Assembly: GCA_023416135.1 (NCBI GenBank)
Contig: JAEZIF010000100.1
Span: 1-32,732, forward strand
Direction: 5' to 3'
Source of the DNA: Pseudomonadota bacterium
GTDB taxonomy: Bacteria; Pseudomonadota; Alphaproteobacteria; Reyranellales; Reyranellaceae
DNA: 32,732 nt
In this document: positions 23,200 to 29,791 of the stretch, piece after piece
Layout of the letters: every line of letters starts with the position of its first letter
How positions within the stretch are numbered: the stretch's first letter is position 1
Translations under genes and position numbers: made by a program
Notes under the pieces: model-generated
The model's input: the letters and a program-made list of their open reading frames with translations, nothing else
Databases searched by the model: none
Told to the model about the DNA's origin: nothing

Positions 23200-24314
23200 A
23201 GCTCGAAGGTCTGAAGGTCGTCGATCTCTCCTGGTTCCTGCCGGGCCCCTATCTCACGACGGCGCTGGCCGACCATGGCGCCGAGGTGATCAAGGTCGAG
23301 CCGCCCGACGGCGATCCGGGCCGCCACATCCGCCCGCCCGACCAGCGCACCTCGGTGTTCTTCCGCAACATGGGCCGCGGCAAGAAGAGCGTCGTGCTCG
23401 ATCTCAAGAGCGAGCAGGGCCGCGCCGATCTCTTCCGGCTGGCCTGCCAGGCCGACGTGCTGGTCGAATCCTTCCGGCCCGGCGTCGCCGCCCGCTTCGG
23501 CATCGGCTACGAAGCGGTCAAGGAGAAGAACCCCGGCATCGTCTACTGCTCGATCTCGGCCTTCGGCCAGGACGGCGCCTATCCCGGCCGCGCCGCCCAC
23601 GATCTCGCGCTGGAAGCCATGACCGGCGTGCTCTCGCTGACCCTGGGCGACGACGGCCGGCCGGCGATCCCCGGCATTCCGGTCGCCGACCTGGTGAGCG
23701 GCCTGCACGGATTGAGCGGTGTGCTGATGGCGTTGCTGCGCCGGCAGACCACGGGCAGGGGGGACTACATCGACGTCTCGATGCACGAAGCGCTGATGGC
23801 CTCGTGCGCCAACGTCGTGGGCTCGGCCTTCACCGACGGCACGCAGCCCGACGTCAAGAACCAGCGCACCACCGGCGGGTCGGCCTTCTATCGGGTCTAC
23901 GACACGTCCGACGGCCGCCAGCTCGTGCTGGCCGGCCAGGAGATGAAGTTCATCCGCAACCTGCTGACGGCGCTCGGCAAGCCCGAGTTCATCGATCTCT
24001 GCGAATGGCCCGGCGCCCACCAGAAGCCGGTGATGGACTTCCTCGCCGCGACCTTCCGGGAGAAGCCGCTGGCGCACTGGATGGCGTGGCTCGACACCCT
24101 CGACATCTGCTACGGGCCGGTCAACACGCTGCCCGAGGCCATCGCCGACCCCAACCTGGTGAAGCGCGGCGCCATCGTCGTCGCCGACGACGGCCGCCGG
24201 CACCTGGCGCCAGTCGTGCGCTTCCAGGACGAGCCGTCGCGGCCGCTCTACCGCGAGCCGCTCCTGGGCGAGCATACGAACGAGGTGCTGAAGCGCAAGG
24301 AACCGGCGCGGTGA
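23196..24314 (+). CDS. CaiB/BaiF class III CoA-transferase (second of pair)
   Basis: A 372-residue paralogue of the preceding gene. Family marks: GLKVVDLSWFLPGPYLTTAL, EVIKVEPPDGDPGRHIRPPD, KKSVVLDLKSEQGRADLFRL and VLVESFRPGVAARFGIGY. The candidate catalytic Asp is D165 in IPVADLVSG, so both enzymes of the pair look active. Some class III enzymes work as heteromers (for example benzylsuccinate CoA-transferase), but there one subunit usually lacks the Asp. The gene is coupled by ATGA overlap upstream and GTGA overlap to the Nudix gene downstream. Confidence 0.95.
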   Translation: MKLEGLKVVDLSWFLPGPYLTTALADHGAEVIKVEPPDGDPGRHIRPPDQRTSVFFRNMGRGKKSVVLDLKSEQGRADLFRLACQADVLVESFRPGVAARFGIGYEAVKEKNPGIVYCSISAFGQDGAYPGRAAHDLALEAMTGVLSLTLGDDGRPAIPGIPVADLVSGLHGLSGVLMALLRRQTTGRGDYIDVSMHEALMASCANVVGSAFTDGTQPDVKNQRTTGGSAFYRVYDTSDGRQLVLAGQEMKFIRNLLTALGKPEFIDLCEWPGAHQKPVMDFLAATFREKPLAHWMAWLDTLDICYGPVNTLPEAIADPNLVKRGAIVVADDGRRHLAPVVRFQDEPSRPLYREPLLGEHTNEVLKRKEPAR

Positions 24315-24883
24315 GCATCAAGCGCGGACCGTGGGGCATCGTCTCTGCGCGCGAGGTCTACGACAATGGCTGGATCCGGGCGACCCACCACGACGTGATC
24401 ACGCCGAGCGGCGGTCCCGGGATCTACGGCACGATCCACTACAAGAACCGGGCACTGGGCATCGTGCCGGTCGATGCCGAACAGCACACCTACCTGGTCG
24501 GCCAGTACCGCTTCCCGCTCGATGCCTACAGCTGGGAGATCCCGGAAGGCGGCGGGCCGCTCGATGTCGATTTCCTCGAATCGGCCAAGCGCGAGCTGCA
24601 GGAAGAGACGGGCCTCGGCGCCCGGCGCTGGCACAAGCTCTTCGAGGCGGACCTGTCCAACTCGGTGAGCGACGAGAGCGCCATCGCCTTCCTCGCGTGC
24701 GACCTCGTGCAGGGCAAGGCGGCGCCCGATTCGACGGAGGATCTCGCGATCCGCCGCGTGCCGCTCCAGCATGCCTTCCGCATGGTCGAGGCCGGCGAGA
24801 TCAGGGACGCCATCAGCATCATGGCGCTGCAGGCCGTCGAGCTGCTGGCGCTGAAGGGACGTCTGGCGGCGCTGCTGGGGTAG
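24311..24883 (+). CDS. Nudix hydrolase, ADP-ribose pyrophosphatase-like
   Basis: A 190-residue Nudix enzyme starting at GTG, which overlaps the CoA-transferase stop. The Nudix box spans residues 80-102, with the catalytic core RELQEETG at 94-101 intact. The first Glu of the box (expected at residue 86) is Val, flanked by Asp 85 and Asp 87. The upstream IVPVDAEQHTYLVGQYRFPL and SWEIPEG are like ADP-ribose/nucleoside-diphosphate-sugar pyrophosphatases. The enzyme would cleave a nucleoside diphosphate linkage. Its place in a CoA-thioester operon raises the possibility of a CoA-derivative substrate, but the sequence does not show the CoA-specific UPF0035 motif that I can recognise. Confidence 0.9.
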   Translation: MSIKRGPWGIVSAREVYDNGWIRATHHDVITPSGGPGIYGTIHYKNRALGIVPVDAEQHTYLVGQYRFPLDAYSWEIPEGGGPLDVDFLESAKRELQEETGLGARRWHKLFEADLSNSVSDESAIAFLACDLVQGKAAPDSTEDLAIRRVPLQHAFRMVEAGEIRDAISIMALQAVELLALKGRLAALLG

Positions 24884-24893
24884 CCGCCGCTAT

Positions 24894-25586
24894 CTATTGG
24901 TCGAGCCCCGCCGCGACCTGACCGGGCAGCACGCCTTCCTTTTCCTCGCGCAGCAGCACGTAGAAGACGGCCGGCAGGGTGTGAACGACGATGCCCGCCA
25001 GAGCTCCGTAGATCCACAGCGCCAGGCTCCCGAGCGCGCCGTGGCCGAGCAGCCCGATGATCACGATCGCACCGATCGCGAAGATCACGAACCACAGCAG
25101 GAAGACGCCGAGGATGGGCAGCCGCCGGCCGGCCGTGAGATCCATGCTGCGGTTGAAGGCGCCGCCGACGTCGGTGCGCTCGATCATCATGACGGGAATG
25201 GTGACCGCCCACAGCGGCAGCAGGAACAGCGGCCCGACCACGACGATCATCGACACCGCGATCACGAAGTACTGGATGCAGCCCAGCAGCAGCAGGCGGC
25301 CGAACATCGGCCCCTGCAGCTGGCGCAGCATCGGCTCCCATTCGGGCTTGCGTCCGGCGATCGCCTGCAGCGTGCCCCAGGTGAGGCAGATCGAGGTCGC
25401 CACGCCGCAGACCAGGCCGACGAGGCCGGCGAGCAATCCCAGGCTCAGGATGTTCACCACCAGGGAGACCGCGCCGAAGATGACGGCGACGGTGAAGAAG
25501 GCCGCGAAGTTGTCGCGCGCCAAACCATAGGATCGCTCGAGGACCGACGTGATGGTCCAGGACGGTGCCGGAAGGGGAGTAGCCAT
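24894..25586 (-). CDS. polytopic membrane protein of unknown function
   Basis: A 230-residue inner-membrane protein with about six hydrophobic segments: near 27-60 (two), 70-80, 100-125 (GCIQYFVIAVSMIVVVGPLF), 150-180 (FLLWFVIFAIGAIVIIGLLG) and 185-210. The N-terminus WTITSVLERSYGLARDNFAA and the central RTDVGGAFNRSMDLTAGRR resemble the membrane domain of glycerophosphodiester phosphodiesterase-like/DUF975-type proteins, where a stretch contacts the cytoplasmic face. No catalytic motif is visible. It is convergent with the Nudix gene (10-base gap) and lies 3 bases after the downstream acyl-CoA dehydrogenase stop, so it is probably cotranscribed with that gene. Confidence 0.8.
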   Translation of the reverse strand: MATPLPAPSWTITSVLERSYGLARDNFAAFFTVAVIFGAVSLVVNILSLGLLAGLVGLVCGVATSICLTWGTLQAIAGRKPEWEPMLRQLQGPMFGRLLLLGCIQYFVIAVSMIVVVGPLFLLPLWAVTIPVMMIERTDVGGAFNRSMDLTAGRRLPILGVFLLWFVIFAIGAIVIIGLLGHGALGSLALWIYGALAGIVVHTLPAVFYVLLREEKEGVLPGQVAAGLDQ

Positions 25587-25589
25587 GTC

Positions 25590-27422
25590 CTATCCTACCA
25601 GAGCCGTCGCCTTGGCGAGAGGCACCGGCTCGTCCTGCAGCAAAAGATCCATGGCCTCTTGCTCCCACGCCGTTTCGGCAAGCGACAGCGGATCCTGCGA
25701 CGCCAGCCGATGCTCGATCACCAGGCGCGACAGCAGCAGGCGCCGCGCGTCGCCGCCCTTGGCGCCGAGGGCGGCACCTTCCCAGGCCATCAGGGCCGCT
25801 GTCGTCGCGTGATAGAGTGCGCCGGCGGCGAGGCGACAGCGCTTCTCCTGCTTGGGGTCCGCGGCGACCGCCTCGACGAAGCGTTCGACGCGGTCAAGCG
25901 TGGCGCCGAGCAGGCCCTTGTACTGGCCGGGCAGCGCGTCGGAGCGCTCGTACTTGTCCTTCAAGGCAGCCGTCAGCTTCTTGTGGCCTCCCGTCTTGCC
26001 CACGGCGCGCTGCACCACGTCGAGCGCGTTGATGTTGGAGGTGCCTTCCCACAGCGTTCCGATCTGCGCGTCGCGCACCAGGCGGGCCGTCACCCATTCC
26101 TCGATGTAGCCCAGGCCGCCGCGCACCTCGAGGGCGTGGCTGGCGACCGGAATGTTGTCGCGGCAGGCGCGGAACTTGTAGACCGGGGTCAGGATGCGCA
26201 GCAGGTCGGCCGCCTCCTCGTCGCCCCCATTTCCTCCATGTCCGTTGGCGCGACCCATGGCGTCGGCCGAGAAGGCGTACATCGAAAGCGCCTGCTCGGT
26301 CGGTAGCATGATCTTCATCAATTGGCGGCGCAGCAGGGGATATTCGCCGATCGCCCTGCCGAAGGCGCGGCGGTTCTGGGCCACCACCATCGCCTCGTTG
26401 AGGCAGCGGCGCATCATCGAGGCCGCGCGCACGCCGTGGCTCAAGCGGGAGAGGTTCACCTGCTCCATCATCTGCTTGAAGCCGCGGTTGGCGTCGCCCA
26501 CCAGGTAGGCGACGGCGCCGTCCATGATGATCTCGCCCGAGGCCATCGATCTGGTGCCGAGCTTGTCCTTCAGCCGCACGATCCGATAGCTGTTGCGGCT
26601 GCCGTCCTCCAGCCGCCGCGGCATGGCGAACATGGCGAGCCCCCGCGTGCCGGGCGCGGCGCCGCGCGGCCTGGCCAGCAGGACCGCGACATCGGCGTCG
26701 GCGTGGCTGCAGAACCACTTCTGGCCAAACAGCTTCCAGCGCTCGACGCCGTCCGGTCCCCCTCCGTCCTCATGAGGGCCGATGCGCTCAGCCTCGGTCT
26801 CCAATGCGCCGACGTCCGAGCCGCCCGCCTTCTCGGTCATGAACTGCGTGCCCTTGAGCATCGTCTTCGGGTCCTGGCTCAGCAGCCGGTCGAGCAGGAG
26901 CCGTTTCAGCGCGTCGGAGCCGAAGCGCTTGATGACGAAGTTCGAGGTGTCGGAGACCGAGACCGGGCACATCAGGCCGAACTCGGCCTGCACGAAGAGG
27001 TAGGTGATGCCGTATTTCACCAGCGGATGGGCAGGCTCGCTCAGGCCCAGGACGCCGGCGCGATGGGTCATCGCGTGCATGCCGAACTCCTCGAAGGCGA
27101 TCTTCTCCATCTCGCGATAGGACGGGTGATAGTCGATCCAGTCCTCGTCGCGCCCGAAGCGGTCGCGCGGCTGCAGGACGGGCGGGTGCTTGTCGGCGGT
27201 CATGGCGAGATCGTCGAGCCGGTTGCCGGCCAGCTCGCCCAGCCGCTCGAAGTGCGGCGTCATGTGTTTCAGGAGAGCCGGCTCCATGTAGAGCGACAGC
27301 AGGTCCTGGAACTGCCGGTCGCTCGCATAAAAGTTCCGGCCATGCGCATCGGGGGCGATGTGATGCGCGCCATGCGGCCCGCTGTCGTGCTGCGCGGCAA
27401 TCGTGGTGGTCGTGTCGGGCAT
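25590..27422 (-). CDS. AidB-like acyl-CoA dehydrogenase
   Basis: A 610-residue flavoprotein, longer than the canonical 380-400 residues because of N- and C-terminal extensions, as in AidB and related large acyl-CoA dehydrogenases. Marks: HPSYREMEKIAFEEFGMHAM near 98-117, the flavin-binding FMTEKAGGSDVGALETEAER near 196-215, a Trp-rich LFGQKWFCSHADADVAVLLA, and LVRDAQIGTLWEGTSNINAL with the usual Glu of the active site. A Gly/His-rich insert (GRANGHGGNGGDEEA) lies near 393-407. AidB protects DNA from alkylation, but most relatives oxidise acyl-CoAs; the role here is undecided. The downstream membrane protein starts 3 bases after the stop; the sirtuin gene lies 9 bases upstream, suggesting a three-gene unit. 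Confidence 0.92.
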   Translation of the reverse strand: MPDTTTTIAAQHDSGPHGAHHIAPDAHGRNFYASDRQFQDLLSLYMEPALLKHMTPHFERLGELAGNRLDDLAMTADKHPPVLQPRDRFGRDEDWIDYHPSYREMEKIAFEEFGMHAMTHRAGVLGLSEPAHPLVKYGITYLFVQAEFGLMCPVSVSDTSNFVIKRFGSDALKRLLLDRLLSQDPKTMLKGTQFMTEKAGGSDVGALETEAERIGPHEDGGGPDGVERWKLFGQKWFCSHADADVAVLLARPRGAAPGTRGLAMFAMPRRLEDGSRNSYRIVRLKDKLGTRSMASGEIIMDGAVAYLVGDANRGFKQMMEQVNLSRLSHGVRAASMMRRCLNEAMVVAQNRRAFGRAIGEYPLLRRQLMKIMLPTEQALSMYAFSADAMGRANGHGGNGGDEEAADLLRILTPVYKFRACRDNIPVASHALEVRGGLGYIEEWVTARLVRDAQIGTLWEGTSNINALDVVQRAVGKTGGHKKLTAALKDKYERSDALPGQYKGLLGATLDRVERFVEAVAADPKQEKRCRLAAGALYHATTAALMAWEGAALGAKGGDARRLLLSRLVIEHRLASQDPLSLAETAWEQEAMDLLLQDEPVPLAKATALVG

Positions 27423-27431
27423 CGTCTTCCC

Positions 27432-28169
27432 CTAGTGTTGCCAGCCCTCCGCCAGCACGCGCTCGACATAGGCGGGCACGACCTGGGTGGCGGGACCGTA
27501 GATGTGTTCGTGGAACAGGGGCTGGTTGCCGGTCGCCTCGAGGTTCAGCTCGACCGTGCGTGCCCGCGGCGCCCTGCGGCGGACGTGCAGGACGAAGCCC
27601 GCCGCCGGATAGACCTCGCCCGAGGTGCCGATCGACAGGAACAGCCCGCAGCGCTCCAGGGCGGCGTAGATTTCGTCCATGTGCATTGGCATCTCGCCGA
27701 ACCAGACGATGTTGGGCCTGAGCTCGCCCACCGTCTCGCAGTTGGGGCAGACCGATTGCGGCGTGAGATCGACGTCCGACTCGAAGACGGCGCTGCAGTT
27801 CATGCAGCGGATCTCGCCGTCGCGACCGTGCATGTGGATCACGTTCCTGGAGCCCGCCAGCTCGTGCAACGGGTCGATGTTCTGGGTCACCACCGTGACC
27901 TCGCCCTGGTACTCCCGCTCCAGCCGCGCCAGGGCGCGATGGGCGGCATTGGGCGCGACATGGGCGGCGCGGAAGGAGCGGCGGGTGTCGTTATAGAAGT
28001 CGAGCACCTTCTTCTTGTCGCGGGACCAGGCCTCGAGCGTCGCAACCTCCTCGAGGTCGACCCTGGTCCACAATCCGTCTTTGTCGCGAAAGGTGTCGAT
28101 GCCGCTTTCCTTGGAGATGCCCGCGCCGGTCAGGATCACGATCCCGGGAGGCAGGAATTCCTGATGCAT
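27432..28169 (-). CDS. cobB: CobB-like NAD-dependent protein deacylase (sirtuin)
   Basis: A 245-residue sirtuin that removes acyl groups from lysines using NAD+. NAD-binding motifs are LTGAGISKESGIDTFRDKDG (13-32) and VTQNIDPLHELAG (94-106). The catalytic His is H114 in HMHG. A zinc site is formed by C122, C125, C141 and C144. The C-terminal LSIGTSGEVYPAAGF and VELNLEAT match E. coli CobB closely. Class III sirtuins have Tyr-x-x-Arg in FYNxRR for desuccinylation; here the stretch reads FYNDTRR, so Thr62 falls where Arg is expected and Arg63 is one residue later. It is the promoter-proximal gene of the run leading into the AidB-like dehydrogenase, whose family can be regulated by acylation. 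It is divergent from the phosphatase gene, 35 bases apart. Confidence 0.93.
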   Translation of the reverse strand: MHQEFLPPGIVILTGAGISKESGIDTFRDKDGLWTRVDLEEVATLEAWSRDKKKVLDFYNDTRRSFRAAHVAPNAAHRALARLEREYQGEVTVVTQNIDPLHELAGSRNVIHMHGRDGEIRCMNCSAVFESDVDLTPQSVCPNCETVGELRPNIVWFGEMPMHMDEIYAALERCGLFLSIGTSGEVYPAAGFVLHVRRRAPRARTVELNLEATGNQPLFHEHIYGPATQVVPAYVERVLAEGWQH

Positions 28170-28204
28170 GGCCGTAATCTAACGCTGTGCTAGGGTAGGA
28201 GGCC

Positions 28205-28696
28205 ATGACCATCGGCGTCCTCTTCGTCTGTACCGCCAACATCTGCCGCTCACCCATGGCCGAAGGCGTTTTCCGCACCCTGGCCCGCCGCGCCGGCCTA
28301 GAGCAGGCCTTCACCATCGCCTCGGCCGGAACCACCGGCCTCCATGCCGGCGAGGCGCCGACGCCGGCCGCCGTCGAAGCAGCGGCGCGTCGCGGCTACG
28401 ACATCTCGGGCCAGCGCTCGCGCGCCGTCACCAAGGCGGACATCGCTGCCGCCGACTATGTGCTGGCGATGGACCGCAGCCACATGGCCGACCTGCGCTG
28501 GCTGGCGCCGCGCGACAAGACCGCCAGCCTGCAGATGTTCACCAGGTTCGGCCCCATGCCCGGCATCCTCGACGTGCAGGACCCGTATGGCGGCACGCAG
28601 CAGGACTACGAGCGCGCGCTCGATCTGATCGAGGCCGGCTGCAAGGGCCTGCTCGCCTCGCTGACGCCCGAGGCGAAGGCGGCGCTTGCCTCGTAG
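28205..28696 (+). CDS. low-molecular-weight protein-tyrosine phosphatase
   Basis: A 163-residue cytoplasmic phosphatase. The P-loop CTANICRS (CX5R-S) spans residues 9-16, with C9 the nucleophile and R15 the phosphate-binding residue. The general-acid Asp lies in DVQDPYGG near 123. Length and motif order are standard. AGGAGG sits only 2 bases before the ATG, which is closer than usual, yet no better start exists in frame. It is divergent from the sirtuin gene. Target proteins are unknown; bacterial relatives act on tyrosine kinases of capsule synthesis or on arginine phosphate. Confidence 0.94.
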   Translation: MTIGVLFVCTANICRSPMAEGVFRTLARRAGLEQAFTIASAGTTGLHAGEAPTPAAVEAAARRGYDISGQRSRAVTKADIAAADYVLAMDRSHMADLRWLAPRDKTASLQMFTRFGPMPGILDVQDPYGGTQQDYERALDLIEAGCKGLLASLTPEAKAALAS

Positions 28697-28809
28697 CGCG
28701 CTGCCAGCCCGCTCGCTGCAATGCCCTGCTTCGCACGTGGTTGCACCTGGAGGCGGGTTCCGCCGATGATCCCATGGTGCTGACGACGTCAGGGGGAAGG
28801 GACCGGAAC

Positions 28810-29787
28810 ATGCTTCTGCGCCGCCGGTGGGTGCTCACAATTGCGGCAGCGATAGCCAGCCAACCCGGAAACGCGCAGGCCGGCGGGTTCCGCTCGTCCG
28901 ACGTCGGCTCGTCGGCCAACCCTTCCGTGCAGGCGGTTGCCCATATGAGCGAGCTGATGCGCCAGCGCAGCGGCGGCCGGTTGCTCATTGCCGACCTCGG
29001 CGTATCGGATCCGGACTCCGAGCGCTTTACGGTGGCACAGGTGCGCACCGGCATGCTCGACATGGCGCGTGTCAGCGTATCGGCCCTGCATGGCACGGTG
29101 CCGGCGACCGTCATCCCGACCCTGCCCTTCCTGTTTGCCTCCACGGAGCAGCGTCGTCGGAGCCTCGAGGGGCCGGTCGGCGAGGAACTGCTGGCATCCC
29201 TTGCCGCCGTCGATCTCGTCGGACTGTGCTTCTACGACGCCGGTCCGCGCTCGATCTACACGCCTGGCAAGCCGGTGCGGACGCCGGCCGACATGAAGGG
29301 CCTCAAGATCCGTGTCCAGACATCGTCGACCATGGCCGAAGTCATGCACGCGCTCGGCGCACATCCGGTTCAGACGCCCTACGCCCATGTCCGCACCCAG
29401 CTTGCCGCCGGCACCATCGGTGCGGCGGAGAACAACCTCGTCTCCTATCTGGCGTCGCGCCATCACGAAGTGGCCGGGGTCTACAGCCTGACCGAACATG
29501 TCGCGCCGCCGGCCGTCGTCATCTTTTCCAGCCAGGTCTGGAACCGACTGCCCAAGGAAGATCAGGGAATCATCCGCGAGGCCGCGCGCGATTCGGTGGC
29601 CTATCACTGCAAGGTCTTCGACGAGCAGGAGGCCGCCGCGCGGGCAACCCTCGCCAACGCCGGCATCCAGTTCGTCTCCGATGTCGACAAGCCGGCCTTC
29701 GCCAGGATCCTCGCCTCGCTCTACCCCAGGCTGGTCGCCGACCCTCGCCATCGCATCCTGGTCGAGCGGATTCAGGCCGGCGAGTGA
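28810..29787 (+). CDS. TRAP transporter DctP-type solute-binding protein
   Basis: A 325-residue periplasmic receptor. From the ATG at 28810 it has a signal peptide (MLLRRRWVLTIAAAIASQPG, ending near AQA). The DctP fold shows in RTGMLDMARVSVSALHGTVP, VIPTLPFLFASTEQRRRSLE, PGKPVRTPADMKGLKIRVQT (with the ligand-binding Arg) and AGTIGAAENNLVSYLASRHH. These receptors bind carboxylates such as C4-dicarboxylates, sugar acids or keto acids. No DctQ/DctM membrane genes are in the window. A TTG 23 codons upstream is an unlikely alternative start; the purine-rich GGGGGAAGGGA lies before the ATG. It ends 4 bases from the stop of the convergent dimethylformamidase-like gene. Confidence 0.92.
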   Translation: MLLRRRWVLTIAAAIASQPGNAQAGGFRSSDVGSSANPSVQAVAHMSELMRQRSGGRLLIADLGVSDPDSERFTVAQVRTGMLDMARVSVSALHGTVPATVIPTLPFLFASTEQRRRSLEGPVGEELLASLAAVDLVGLCFYDAGPRSIYTPGKPVRTPADMKGLKIRVQTSSTMAEVMHALGAHPVQTPYAHVRTQLAAGTIGAAENNLVSYLASRHHEVAGVYSLTEHVAPPAVVIFSSQVWNRLPKEDQGIIREAARDSVAYHCKVFDEQEAAARATLANAGIQFVSDVDKPAFARILASLYPRLVADPRHRILVERIQAGE

Positions 29788-29791
29788 CCCG

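Noticed and set aside
26322..28193. A 623-residue plus-strand open frame opposite the AidB-like dehydrogenase and sirtuin genes.
   Set aside because: The minus-strand frames encode well-recognised enzymes with intact motifs. The antisense translation is rich in His, Arg, Val and Gln in no family pattern, as expected from high-GC codon bias.
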